In this document: in pieces, positions 7,785 to 16,457 of the stretch
Numbering within the stretch: position 1 is the stretch's first letter
Layout: every line of letters starts with the position of its first letter
Source of the DNA: RUG13409 sp045546135
GTDB lineage: Bacteria > Bacillota > Clostridia > Peptostreptococcales > Anaerovoracaceae
Length of the DNA stretch: 64,000 nucleotides
Reading direction: 5' to 3'
Assembly (NCBI GenBank): GCA_045546135.1
Contig: JAZQCD010000029.1
Coordinates: forward strand, 1 to 64,000
Made by a program: the position numbers and the translations under genes
The notes under the pieces: generated by a model
Told to the model about the DNA's origin: nothing
The model's input: the letters and a program-made list of their open reading frames with translations, nothing else
The model's database searches: none

Positions 7785-8582
7785 TTATACTTCGATGAGA
7801 TCTTTGCATTTCTTTGCGATCATCTTTTGGATCTCGTATTCGCTTCCAAGACCTCTTATCCTGCACCTTACTTCAAGGCCGTCTCTTTGGAATCTCGGCT
7901 TCCATGAATCCTCATCGTCTCCTGCCATATCGTTGTTTGCATGATCACCTGCAACTATCATCATAGGCGAGAGGACTATTTTCTTATGTCCGCTCTTCTT
8001 GACCATTTCAGCTATGTCATCAAGAGAAGGGGTTGCCTCAACTGTCCCTATAAAGAGGTCATTAAAGCCTTTTTCTTCTGCTTTTTTCTGAAGTTTTGTA
8101 TATACGACATTTGCATTATGCTCTGTACCGTGGCCCATGAAGACTCTTGCTGTTTCTTCATCTGATTCTTTTTTCGTAGCCTCATCAAGAGCATCGACCA
8201 GTGCATCAAGGTCTCTGTCTTCTGTGAGCAGGGCATGACCGACTCTTAAGACTTCGAACTTGTCTAAAAATGGCTTTGCAGCTTCTACTGTAAGGTCATA
8301 TTCTTCACCTTCCATTATGTGAGTGGGCTGTATATATACTTTCTTAAAGCCGTCTTCTGATAGTTTTGCAAGGGCTTCTTCCACATTGTCTATAGCTATC
8401 CCGTCACGTTTAAGAAGCTTTGCTTTTATGATCTTCGATGTAAAAGCTCTTCTGATGATGTATTCAGGGAAGCACTCGGCAAGGGTGCTTTCGATAGCGC
8501 CTATAGTGATGCTCCTGCTTGAATTAAAGCTTGTTCCAAAGCTTACTACCAAAATAGCTTGTTTCATTCTGTCGCTGCTCAT
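7785..8582 (-). CDS. cbiK: Sirohydrochlorin cobaltochelatase, anaerobic CbiK type
   Basis: A 265-residue class II chelatase that inserts cobalt into sirohydrochlorin at the entry of the anaerobic cobalamin route. Its start ILVVSFGTSFNSSR, the YIQPTHIMEGEEYD strand, the metal-binding FMGHGTEHNAN and the SPMMIVAGDHANNDMAGD block are all diagnostic of CbiK. It lacks an export signal, so it is cytoplasmic. No other cbi genes are in the window, so the rest of cobalamin synthesis must lie elsewhere, or the protein may instead supply nickel or iron tetrapyrroles. The ATG at 8582 follows AAGGAG; an ATG five codons later has no such site. The 5-prime leader holds a bulged hairpin (8625-8662) but no cobalamin riboswitch motif. 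Confidence 0.9.
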   Translation of the reverse strand: MSSDRMKQAILVVSFGTSFNSSRSITIGAIESTLAECFPEYIIRRAFTSKIIKAKLLKRDGIAIDNVEEALAKLSEDGFKKVYIQPTHIMEGEEYDLTVEAAKPFLDKFEVLRVGHALLTEDRDLDALVDALDEATKKESDEETARVFMGHGTEHNANVVYTKLQKKAEEKGFNDLFIGTVEATPSLDDIAEMVKKSGHKKIVLSPMMIVAGDHANNDMAGDDEDSWKPRFQRDGLEVRCRIRGLGSEYEIQKMIAKKCKDLIEV

Positions 8583-8624
8583 ATTTATCTTTTCTCCTTC
8601 ATATCTGAAAGTGTATCTTGATTT

Positions 8625-8662
8625 AACCTAAGTCCTATTTAACCACAGGAGGAGCCTTAGTT
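8625..8662 (-). promoter_or_regulatory. Bulged hairpin in the cbiK leader
   Basis: AACCTAAGTCCT (8625-8636) can pair with AGGAGCCTTAGTT (8650-8662), giving about 11 bp with a 1-base and a 2-base bulge and a 13-base loop. It lies about 40 bases before the cbiK start. Function unknown; it could be a leader fold or chance. Confidence 0.35.
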
Positions 8663-8729
8663 CAATTTGCATATCCTAACAGATGAGCTTGCCATTTTGT
8701 AATAAATACTGAAAGCCTGCAATAGTTCG

Positions 8730-8759
8730 TTGACATACAGCTTTGCTGGAATGTACTAT
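8730..8759 (+). promoter_or_regulatory. Promoter of the GH3 gene
   Basis: TTGACA (8730-8735), 18-base spacer, TACTAT (8754-8759). Transcription should start near 8766, which places an in-frame start at 8743 inside the promoter and supports the ATG at 8812. Confidence 0.6.
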
Positions 8760-8811
8760 ATTTTTGAAAAGTATCTTATGGAAATCGCAAACATCTAAGA
8801 GGGCAGAACTA

Positions 8812-11229
8812 ATGAAGGATCACGAATCAAACAATATTGAAAGGCTCAGAAGTCATTTAGCAGAGTGCACTGTTCTTTTGAAAAGGAACGGCGCTTTTCC
8901 TCTCGAAAGACCCGGCAGCATAGCTGCTTACGGAAGTGGAGTAAGAAATACAGTCAAGGGCGGCACAGGATCGGGAGAAGTCAATTCAAGATACTTTTTG
9001 ACCGTAGAGCAAGGGCTCATAGATGCAGGCTTTGTTCTCATAGATACAGAGTGGCTCAATAAATACGACCTTAAAAGAGCAGATGCAAAAAAAGACTTCA
9101 TTAAAAGCATAAAGGACAGAGCAAAAGAAGAGAAGATAAATATCATTGCAGCCTCCATGGGTGCTGTCATGAAAGAACCTGAATACGACCTTCCCATGAA
9201 AGAGGGAGCAGATGCTGCAATATATGTGCTTAGCAGGATATCGGGAGAAGGAAATGACAGACTTCCTGAAAAGGGCGATTTCAAACTCACGGATACGGAG
9301 GTAAGGGATATACTCTGGCTTGATGCACGCTATAAAAAATTCATGCTGGTCATAAACACAGGAGGTCCTCTAGATCTTGCACCTGTTAAGGATGTAGGAA
9401 ATATACTTGTTTTGTCTCAGCTCGGAGTAGAGACAGGAAGGGCTTTGGCAGATATACTCCTCGGAAAGGAAGTGCCGTCAGGAAAGCTTGCTACTACATG
9501 GACGAGTTTTGAGGACTATCCTTCCATCGGGACTTTTGGCGAAAGAGACGACAGCAGATACAAAGAAGGCATTTTTGTGGGATACAGATTTTTTGATGCA
9601 GCAGGGGTAGACCCTCTGTATCCATTTGGATTCGGCCTTGGATATACAGATCTTGAATGGGCTTTCACTGAAGGGAATATCAGCGAAAATATAGTCTCGC
9701 TTAAGGCAGAAGTAAAAAATATAGGTGCATACAAGGGAAGAGAAGTCCTTCAGGCATATATATCCTGTCCTGACGGAAGGATGATAAAGGAGAAAAGATC
9801 TCTTGCTGCATATGCAAAGACCAAAGAGCTTGCTCCTGGAGAAAAGGATATGATCGAACTAAGATTTGACCTTCTTGATCAATCCTCATATGACGAAACT
9901 ACAGCTGCATATATACTCGAAAAGGGCACGTACACTATATTCCTTGGAAACAGCAGCAAGGATACAAAGGCGGTAATGAAGGGAGTTCTCAAAGAGGATC
10001 ATATAGTAAAAAAGGTTCGCAATGCTTTCCCAAAGCCTGATTTTGAAGACTGGATGCCAGGCCCTTGCACTGCTTGTGAAGACTGCCAAGATGTCCCCTC
10101 CTTTGATATAGATCTTTCTGCTTGCAAGGCTGAGGAGGTCATATACGGAAAGGAACCGGAGATAGATGCAAGGATCGAGGCCCTTGATGAGAAAGAACTT
10201 GCCTATCTTAATATAGGAAGCTTTAGCGAAAAGGGAGGGATCTTAAGCGTCATTGGAAACGCATCCACATCCGTTGCGGGAGCAGCAGGCGAGAGCAGTT
10301 TTAAGCTAAAGGATAAGGGCATCGATAACCTCATAATGGCAGACGGTCCTGCAGGACTCAGGCTTGCAAGGCATTATTATACGGACGAAAAAGGGGTTCA
10401 CGCCATAGGATCGACTATCCCTGAGACTATGCTGGATATTCTCCCCGGAATAGCAAAGTGGCTCTTGGGAAAGATGGGAAGACCAAAGAAGGGCGTAGTA
10501 GTAAAGGAGCAATTTACGACAGCTCTTCCCATAGGAACAGCCATAGCACAAAGTTTTAACGATGACTTTGCAAAGCTATGCGGTGATATCGTAGGAAACG
10601 AGATGGAAGTCTTCGGTGTGGATCTTTGGCTTGCACCTGCACTCAATATCCACAGAAGCGTACTTTGCGGAAGGAATTTCGAATATTTTTCAGAGGATCC
10701 TGTCATAAGCGGCAATATGGCAGCTGCTCTTACTTTGGGAGTCCAGTCTCACAAGGGAAAGGGCGTTACAGTAAAGCACTTTGCTTTCAATAACCAGGAG
10801 ACCAATCGATACGGAAACAGCAGCATGATGAGCGAAAGGACTGCAAGGGAAATATACCTTAAAGGTTTTGAGATCGCTGTTAAAAAGTCTCATCCTGCTT
10901 CAGTCATGAGTTCATACAATCTGATCAACGGAGAGCACACTTCGGAGTCAAGGGCTCTTATCACAGACATACTCTTTGATGAGTTTGGTTTTGACGGCAT
11001 AGTAATGACAGACTGGATCATCGGAGGAGATCTGCTTTCTGCGGGAGGAAAATACAGTAGTCCTAAATCTTTCAATATTGTTGCAAGCGGACACAGCCTC
11101 ATGATGCCGGGAAGCAAGAAAGACTACGAGGAGCTTTTAAAAGGCCTTGAAGAAGGAAGGGTGACAGCGCATCAGCTAAAGATCAATGCATCAAGACTCC
11201 TTAGACTGATCGACAGACTTCGTACATGA
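8812..11229 (+). CDS. Glycoside hydrolase family 3 with permuted domain order (beta-glucosidase-like)
   Basis: An 805-residue exo-glycosidase of family GH3 with the domains in reverse of the usual order. The N-terminal third is the normally C-terminal alpha/beta sandwich (LLKRNGAFPL, IAAYGSGVRNTVKGGTGSGEVNSR), followed by the fibronectin-III-like domain (YPFGFGLGYTDLEW). The C-terminal half is the TIM-barrel domain (MADGPAGLRLAR, GRNFEYFSEDP, KHFAFNNQETNRYG) with the catalytic Asp at residue 734 in GIVMTDWIIGG. This permutation is known in beta-glucosidases of Ruminococcus and Butyrivibrio. No signal peptide is present, so it acts on imported oligosaccharides. The start at 8812 follows GAGGG and the promoter at 8730-8759. 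The exact sugar is not determined by sequence. Confidence 0.9.
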   Translation: MKDHESNNIERLRSHLAECTVLLKRNGAFPLERPGSIAAYGSGVRNTVKGGTGSGEVNSRYFLTVEQGLIDAGFVLIDTEWLNKYDLKRADAKKDFIKSIKDRAKEEKINIIAASMGAVMKEPEYDLPMKEGADAAIYVLSRISGEGNDRLPEKGDFKLTDTEVRDILWLDARYKKFMLVINTGGPLDLAPVKDVGNILVLSQLGVETGRALADILLGKEVPSGKLATTWTSFEDYPSIGTFGERDDSRYKEGIFVGYRFFDAAGVDPLYPFGFGLGYTDLEWAFTEGNISENIVSLKAEVKNIGAYKGREVLQAYISCPDGRMIKEKRSLAAYAKTKELAPGEKDMIELRFDLLDQSSYDETTAAYILEKGTYTIFLGNSSKDTKAVMKGVLKEDHIVKKVRNAFPKPDFEDWMPGPCTACEDCQDVPSFDIDLSACKAEEVIYGKEPEIDARIEALDEKELAYLNIGSFSEKGGILSVIGNASTSVAGAAGESSFKLKDKGIDNLIMADGPAGLRLARHYYTDEKGVHAIGSTIPETMLDILPGIAKWLLGKMGRPKKGVVVKEQFTTALPIGTAIAQSFNDDFAKLCGDIVGNEMEVFGVDLWLAPALNIHRSVLCGRNFEYFSEDPVISGNMAAALTLGVQSHKGKGVTVKHFAFNNQETNRYGNSSMMSERTAREIYLKGFEIAVKKSHPASVMSSYNLINGEHTSESRALITDILFDEFGFDGIVMTDWIIGGDLLSAGGKYSSPKSFNIVASGHSLMMPGSKKDYEELLKGLEEGRVTAHQLKINASRLLRLIDRLRT

Positions 11230-11292
11230 TCACTTAAGACCCTGACCCATTATTTAAACTGGGTATTTGTAAAACTAAATGAGATATCAAAA

Positions 11293-11318
11293 AAGGGCAT
11301 CGCTTTTGCGGTGCCCTT
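11293..11318. terminator. Hairpin terminator after the GH3 gene
   Basis: AAGGGCATCGC (11293-11303) pairs with GCGGTGCCCTT (11308-11318) with one G-U pair and a TTTT loop. The T-rich tail is on the minus strand; on the plus strand it is weak, so termination of the GH3 transcript here is likely but not certain. Confidence 0.6.
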
Positions 11319-11336
11319 GCGTAATATCGATATTTT

Positions 11337-11365
11337 TTGACTTTTCAACTGAATATATATATAAT
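11337..11365 (+). promoter_or_regulatory. Promoter of the ABC transporter operon
   Basis: TTGACT (11337-11342), 17-base spacer, TATAAT (11360-11365). The start near 11372 gives a leader of about 115 bases containing two hairpins, 11386-11403 (TTTGGA/TCCAAA) and 11431-11458 (CATCTTGC/GCAAGATG). Confidence 0.7.
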
Positions 11366-11487
11366 ACTTCGTCACAGGTAATTAGTTTGGAGATATATCC
11401 AAAGACATAATTGCCGATCAATATTAATATCATCTTGCATTAGAAAAAAAGCAAGATGAACTCAAAAAAGGAGATGTTACAAACAAA

Positions 11488-12993
11488 ATGTACAAAAAGA
11501 TCTTAGCTTTAGTTCTTGCAGCAATTATGGTATTCAGTCTTGCTGCATGTGGCGGAGACAAAAAGTCTGAAAGAAAAGCAAACAATGAGATCATTATAGG
11601 TATAGGTCAGGACCTTGGCGACAGCCTCAATCCTTATCAGATGACAGCTGCAGGTACCAAGGAGATCATGACTAATGTATATGAGGGTCTCTTTAAAGTG
11701 ACCCCCGCAGGAGAATATGTACCGGCTCTTGTTGACAGGTATGAAATATCAGATCTTGGCAAGACGTACAGATTCATCCTCAAGGATGGTATCAAGTTCC
11801 ACAACGGCAAGGTAATGACAGCTGCCGATGTAGTGTACTCTTTTGAGACATGCAAGGTTATCACTGTTGACTCCAGCCTTCCGGGAGTACTTGAAGGCGC
11901 AGAGATCAAAGCAGAAGGAAATGATGTCATCATCACTCTTCCTGCAGCAAACAACGATTTCTTTGCCTATCTTTCTCTGGTATATATCATTCCTGAAGGT
12001 TCTTCCGACAGCGTTGTGACTGCTCCTATAGGAACAGGTCCGTACAAATTTGCTTCAAGAAGCGTACAGGAGAATATAGTATTCGAAAAATTCGATGAGT
12101 ATTGGGGCCAGGCTGCAAAGCTTGATAAGGTCACCTGCAACATCTATGAAAACCCAACAGCAATGATCGCTGCTCTTAATGCAGGAGCCATCGACATTGC
12201 TCCTCACCTTACACTTGATCAGGTCAAGGGACTTGGCGATAATTACAGCACTCTTGATGATACGATGAAGCTTGTTCAGGCACTCTACCTAAACAACGGA
12301 AGAGAGCCATTCAACGACATAAGAGTAAGACAGGCTATATGCTATGCTCTTGATGTAGATGAGATCCTTCAGCTTACAGCAGAAGGTCACGGAGCAAAGC
12401 TCGGTTCATCCATATATCCTGCATTCGGAAAGTATTTTGATGAGAGCCTTGTAAATAAGTATCCTCACAGCGTTGAAAAGGCAAAAGAGCTCCTCACAGA
12501 AGCAGGATACCCGGATGGCTTCTCCATGTCAGTCACAGTGCCTTCAAACTATACTCCTCATGTCAATGTCGGACAGGTCATAGTTCGCCAACTCACTGAG
12601 GCAGGCATCAAGGCAGAACTCAAAGAAGTAGAATGGGAAACATGGCTCAAAGACGTATACCGCGGAAGAGATTTTGATTCCACAGTTACAGGTTTTGATG
12701 CATCCGTTCTTACTGCAAACGCTCTTCTTCAGCGCTGGGTCAGCACCAACAGCAGAAATATGATCAACTTTAACAACGGCGCATATGACTCACTTATCTC
12801 TCAGGCAACTGCAGAGACTGATGATGCAAAGAGAACAGAGCTTTACAAGGAAGCTGAGGCCATTCTTTCAGAATACGCTGCCAACGCATACATCCAGGAC
12901 CTTCCTGAATATGTTGCTATAAACAGCGAACTTGAAGGATATACATTTTATCCTCTCTACAAGATAGACTTCAGCCCCATCAGCTACAGATAG
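11488..12993 (+). CDS. ABC transporter substrate-binding lipoprotein, family 5 (peptide/nickel type)
   Basis: A 501-residue extracytoplasmic solute-binding protein. It has a lipoprotein signal (MYKKILALVLAAIMVFSLAAC, cleaved before the Cys), then the SBP family 5 signature region LGKTYRFILKDGIKFHNGKVMTAADVVYSF and later VRQAICYALDVDEIL. It binds its ligand outside and passes it to the DppB/DppC-like pair encoded next. Members bind oligopeptides, dipeptides, nickel chelates or oligosaccharides, and the sequence does not choose between them. The upstream GH3 glycosidase hints at sugars, the nearby cbiK at nickel or cobalt; neither is proof. An AAGGAG lies 14 bases before the ATG, rather far. 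Confidence 0.88.
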   Translation: MYKKILALVLAAIMVFSLAACGGDKKSERKANNEIIIGIGQDLGDSLNPYQMTAAGTKEIMTNVYEGLFKVTPAGEYVPALVDRYEISDLGKTYRFILKDGIKFHNGKVMTAADVVYSFETCKVITVDSSLPGVLEGAEIKAEGNDVIITLPAANNDFFAYLSLVYIIPEGSSDSVVTAPIGTGPYKFASRSVQENIVFEKFDEYWGQAAKLDKVTCNIYENPTAMIAALNAGAIDIAPHLTLDQVKGLGDNYSTLDDTMKLVQALYLNNGREPFNDIRVRQAICYALDVDEILQLTAEGHGAKLGSSIYPAFGKYFDESLVNKYPHSVEKAKELLTEAGYPDGFSMSVTVPSNYTPHVNVGQVIVRQLTEAGIKAELKEVEWETWLKDVYRGRDFDSTVTGFDASVLTANALLQRWVSTNSRNMINFNNGAYDSLISQATAETDDAKRTELYKEAEAILSEYAANAYIQDLPEYVAINSELEGYTFYPLYKIDFSPISYR

Positions 12994-13013
12994 AAATCGA
13001 TTTATCCTATTAG

Positions 13014-13955
13014 ATGAAATACGCTGCAAAGAAAATCATAAATTTGATGATCACGGTCGTTTTGGTCTCGTTCCTAACATTCTGTGCCTTCCAGGTCATA
13101 GGCGATCCTGCGGCAAGAATGCTGGGACCGGAGGCTACAGCTGAAAAAATTGCCGAGCTCCGCATAGAGCTCGGTTTTGATCGTCCTGTTATGGTTCGTT
13201 ACTTTGAATGGGCAATGAACTTTCTTAAAGGCGACATGGGCATTTCCTACAGCTACAAGCTGCCGGTGGCAGGCATGGTGCTTCCAAAGCTTGGGACAAC
13301 TGTAGTCCTTACACTTATGGCATTTATCATCACCTGCGTATGCTCCATAAGCATAGGCGTATTTCAGGTAAGACTTAAAAGCGCAAAGATAGACAGGATC
13401 ATGACAATCATTAATCAGCTGGTCATGTCCATCCCGCCATTTTTTATAGGCATACTTTTTACATGTATATTCGGCCTTGTGTTTCATTTGTTCACACCTG
13501 GCTATTTCGTGTCCTTTTCCGACAGCCCCATGGGCTTTATAGGATATATGTTCCTTCCTGCTCTTTCCATAGCTATCCCAAAGATCTGCTCAGCAGTCAA
13601 GATGCTCAGGAGCCAAACAGGAGCAGAACTTGAAAAGGACTATATAAGGACGGCTTTTTCAAGAGGTATGAATACAAGAGCTGCAGTTAATCACCACGCT
13701 CTTCACAATGCCATAATCCCGGTCGTATCCTTTCTTGCAGTATCTCTTGCAGAGATGCTTGCAAGCTGCATAGTAATAGAGCAGATCTTTGCCATCCCAG
13801 GCATCGGAAGGCTCCTTCTTTCATCCATAAGCAGCAGAGATTTTACTGTAGTCCTTGCTATAGTAGTCATACTGGTAATATGGGTCATAATCGTTAATTT
13901 CATAGCGGATATCATCTATCCGCTCATAGATCCCCGTATAAAGGCAGGCAAATGA
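13014..13955 (+). CDS. ABC transporter permease, DppB/OppB type
   Basis: A 313-residue inner-membrane permease with six predicted helices. It begins YAAKKIINLMITVVLVSFLTF, the first-helix pattern of DppB-type permeases, and has DPAARMLGPEATAEKIAELR in the external loop and FFEWAMNFLKGDMGISY-like text (YFEWAMNFLKGDMGISYSY in part). The EAA loop, which docks the ATPase, is near RTAFSRGMNTRAAVNHHAL, followed by NAIIPVVSFLAVSLAEML and IEQIFAIPGIGRLLLSSI. It follows the binding protein by 20 bases and overlaps the next permease by 4, so the genes are one operon. Confidence 0.9.
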   Translation: MKYAAKKIINLMITVVLVSFLTFCAFQVIGDPAARMLGPEATAEKIAELRIELGFDRPVMVRYFEWAMNFLKGDMGISYSYKLPVAGMVLPKLGTTVVLTLMAFIITCVCSISIGVFQVRLKSAKIDRIMTIINQLVMSIPPFFIGILFTCIFGLVFHLFTPGYFVSFSDSPMGFIGYMFLPALSIAIPKICSAVKMLRSQTGAELEKDYIRTAFSRGMNTRAAVNHHALHNAIIPVVSFLAVSLAEMLASCIVIEQIFAIPGIGRLLLSSISSRDFTVVLAIVVILVIWVIIVNFIADIIYPLIDPRIKAGK

Positions 13956-14776
13956 AGAAACTTTTAAGGTCAGACAATTGGTACCTTAAGAGCGGTGCCT
14001 TCATAACAGGATCTCTTATCATCGTAGTCATAGTAAGTCTATTTTGGACTCCCTACGATCCAAACTACATGGACGGAGCAGCAAGGCTTTCGGCTCCTTC
14101 TCTTTCCCATATCTTCGGTACGGACAATTTCGGAAGAGATATTTTCTCAAGAGTCATGGGAGGACTTGGGACTACTTTCTTTACCTCCTTTTCCATAAAC
14201 CTAATAGGTGCCATCGTAGGGACCTTATTTGGGTCCTTTGCAGGATACCTTGGCGGTGTTTTTGACAATACCCTCATGAGGATATGCGACGCCATTACGG
14301 CATTCCCCAATGTGATGCTGGCCCTTGTCATAGTGGCTGTACTTGGATCCAGCGATACCAACATAATACTTATCCTCGGCATACTCTTTATCCCAAGCTA
14401 TGCAAGGCTTGTAAGGAGCGAATTCGTAAGGCAAAAGGACCTTAACTATGTAAAGATGGCAAAGCTCATGGGAGCAGGCCCTTCGCGTGTCATATTCATC
14501 CACATAATGCCCAATATATATACGACTCTTCTTCCGGCTCTTGCCATAGGTTTCAACAATGCAGTTCTTGCAGAGGCCAGCATGAGCTTCCTTGGAGTTG
14601 GGGTATCTGCAAACAGGCCATCTCTTGGTCGCATGCTCAATGAGTCTCAGAACTTCCTCATAAGCGGAAAGGCATGGTATGCAGCATTCGTAGGACTTGC
14701 TATAGTCCTTCTTGTCATGGGACTTTCTCTTCTTGGCGAAGGTCTTCAAAAGGAAACACAAGAGAGGAAGAGATAA
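13952..14776 (+). CDS. ABC transporter permease, DppC/OppC type
   Basis: A 274-residue partner of the DppB-type permease. The typical DppC start is here: a first helix followed by YDPNYMDGAARLSAPSLSHI and FGTDNFGRDIFSRVMGG, the hallmark of the family. The later RSEFVRQKDLNYVKMAKLMG is the EAA loop, and HIMPNIYTTLLPALAIGF and EASMSFLGVGV complete the pattern. It starts with an ATGA overlap with the upstream gene, and its stop codon overlaps the next start (TAATG), so it is translationally coupled on both sides. Confidence 0.9.
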   Translation: MKKLLRSDNWYLKSGAFITGSLIIVVIVSLFWTPYDPNYMDGAARLSAPSLSHIFGTDNFGRDIFSRVMGGLGTTFFTSFSINLIGAIVGTLFGSFAGYLGGVFDNTLMRICDAITAFPNVMLALVIVAVLGSSDTNIILILGILFIPSYARLVRSEFVRQKDLNYVKMAKLMGAGPSRVIFIHIMPNIYTTLLPALAIGFNNAVLAEASMSFLGVGVSANRPSLGRMLNESQNFLISGKAWYAAFVGLAIVLLVMGLSLLGEGLQKETQERKR

Positions 14777-15585
14777 TGCTGGACGTAAAAGACTTAAGAG
14801 TACAATTTCTTGAAAGTCCTCACAAGTGGGCAGTAGACGGCGTATCCTTTCATATGGATGAGGGAGAGCTCATAGGCCTTGTTGGAGAATCAGGCTGCGG
14901 CAAGACTGTCACTGCAATGGCCATGTCCGGACTCCTTAAGAAAAAGGACTGCAGATACGAAGGCACAGTAAAGCTGGACGGGCAGGAGATGCTCGATACT
15001 GACAGAGATAATATACGAAGCCTTCAGGGAACTAAGCTTGCCGTCGTTTTTCAGGAACCTTTGACAGCACTTGACCCTGTCATGAGAGTAGGCCCTCAGA
15101 TCGAGGAGGCAATAATAGTCCATCATCCTGAAATAGCTGATGCTGAAAGAAAAAAACTTGCCTTTGAAGCGATGGAGAATGCAGGTCTTTACGACCTTGA
15201 GACTGTATACAACAAATATCCCCATCAGCTTTCAGGAGGCATGCTCCAAAGGGTGTGCATTGCGGCGGCCCTCATATCAAAACCAAGGCTCCTCATAGCA
15301 GATGAACCTACGACTGCCCTTGATGTTACGACTCAGGCTCATATACTTGCTATTTTGAAGAGGATAAACAAAGAGCAGGGCACAGGTATAATCATGATCT
15401 CTCACAACCTTGCAGTGGTAAATGCCCTCTGCAAGAGGATCATAGTCATGCACAAGGGAAGGATAGTGGAAGACGGACCTGCAGAGGAGATAATGAAGGC
15501 TCCCAAAGACGAATATACGAAAGCACTCATTGCGGCCATTCCTACAAAGGAAAAGGTATATAGATGCAAAGAAGACTCCTATTAA
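14776..15585 (+). CDS. ABC transporter ATPase, DppD/OppD type
   Basis: A 269-residue ATP-binding subunit. Walker A is GESGCGKT, the Q-loop region VFQEPLTALDP, the signature LSGGMLQRV, and Walker B LLIADEPTTALDV followed by the His switch ISHN. The family mark after Walker A, MAMSGLL, fits OppD-type subunits. It is shorter than the usual 320-330 residues and lacks the C-terminal oligopeptide/nickel extension with its cysteine cluster. The chosen ATG at 14776 shares an A with the previous stop codon, as expected for coupled genes; an ORF extending further upstream lies inside the permease gene and is not a real start. Confidence 0.9.
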   Translation: MLDVKDLRVQFLESPHKWAVDGVSFHMDEGELIGLVGESGCGKTVTAMAMSGLLKKKDCRYEGTVKLDGQEMLDTDRDNIRSLQGTKLAVVFQEPLTALDPVMRVGPQIEEAIIVHHPEIADAERKKLAFEAMENAGLYDLETVYNKYPHQLSGGMLQRVCIAAALISKPRLLIADEPTTALDVTTQAHILAILKRINKEQGTGIIMISHNLAVVNALCKRIIVMHKGRIVEDGPAEEIMKAPKDEYTKALIAAIPTKEKVYRCKEDSY

Positions 15586-16301
15586 AAGTTGATGATGTAA
15601 GCAATACATATCATGATACAGACGGATTCAAGAAGATAGTGACTCCTGTCCTTGATCACGTCAGTTTTGATGTGTACAAAGGAGAGATCGTAGGACTTGT
15701 AGGAGAATCAGGCTCCGGGAAATCGACCCTTGTCAAATGTATCCTTGGAATGGCAGAGCATACAGGCACCATCACTCACTATTCAGAAAGGCCCCAGATG
15801 GTATTTCAAAACCCTGCATCAGCTCTAAATCCATCCATGTCTGTAGGACGCATCCTTGAAGAGGCTTTGATATTAAAGGGCGGCATGTCCCATACAGAAA
15901 GGATGGAACTTGTAAGGAGTACCATAGAGGCAGTAGGACTTAAGGAAGAAAACATACATTCCATGCCAAGCCAGCTTTCAGGCGGTCAAAAGCAAAGGGT
16001 CTGCATAGCAGCGGCCATAATCACAAAACCTGAGCTTGTCATATTGGATGAGCCGGTATCGGCCCTCGATGTTACCATACAGGCGCAGATCTTAAAGCTC
16101 CTTGCCGATCTTAGAAAGGAATTTGACTTAAGCTACCTCTTTATAAGCCATGACCTTAACGTTGTATACCAGCTTTGCGATTATGTCATAGTACTTAAGA
16201 AGGGAAGAGTCGTAGAGCAGGGTGATATAGACACAGTATACGACGATCCAAAGGATGATTATACAAAAGCGCTTTTGGAAGCTGCAGAGCTTATGATCTG
16301 A
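15564..16301 (+). CDS. ABC transporter ATPase, DppF/OppF type
   Basis: A 245-residue second ATPase of the transporter. Walker A is GESGSGKST, the Q-loop MVFQNPASALNPSMSVG, the signature LSGGQKQRV, Walker B LVILDEPVSALDV, the His switch FISHD. Like its partner it stops soon after the nucleotide-binding domain, without the extension seen in most OppF proteins. It overlaps the DppD-type gene by 22 bases. Two different ATPases plus two permeases and one binding protein make a complete importer. A terminator (16334-16369) follows directly. Confidence 0.9.
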   Translation: MQRRLLLKVDDVSNTYHDTDGFKKIVTPVLDHVSFDVYKGEIVGLVGESGSGKSTLVKCILGMAEHTGTITHYSERPQMVFQNPASALNPSMSVGRILEEALILKGGMSHTERMELVRSTIEAVGLKEENIHSMPSQLSGGQKQRVCIAAAIITKPELVILDEPVSALDVTIQAQILKLLADLRKEFDLSYLFISHDLNVVYQLCDYVIVLKKGRVVEQGDIDTVYDDPKDDYTKALLEAAELMI

Positions 16302-16333
16302 ACTCAGCATTGATATTTATTTTCGATTCTCAC

Positions 16334-16369
16334 GGAAACTCCATGCACAGTTTGGCAGTTTCCTTTTTT
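16334..16369 (+). terminator. Terminator of the ABC operon
   Basis: GGAAACT (16334-16340) pairs with AGTTTCC (16357-16363), with an inner CCA/TGG stem, followed by six T. Confidence 0.8.
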
Positions 16370-16395
16370 ATTGAGTTTCTTATCTAGCTTTGGTG

Positions 16396-16404
16396 TGATA
16401 TAAT
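16396..16404 (+). promoter_or_regulatory. Extended -10 promoter element of eno
   Basis: TGATATAAT at 16396-16404 (extended -10). No good -35 is seen at the expected distance. The leader to the eno ATG would be about 47 bases, with AAAGGA as the ribosome site. Confidence 0.5.
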
Positions 16405-16457
16405 CTGAAAGGTTAAGACAGTTTATAGTTGATTCATATAATTGAAAGGAAAATAGT

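Noticed and set aside
8583..8729. Cobalamin riboswitch upstream of cbiK
   Set aside because: I looked for the B12-box pattern and the usual peripheral stems; none is present. Only a bulged hairpin of unknown purpose is seen.
11488..16301. Nickel importer supplying the CbiK-type chelatase
   Set aside because: The family 5 binding protein fits peptides, sugars or nickel equally; proximity to cbiK (different strand, separate transcripts) is too weak to choose.
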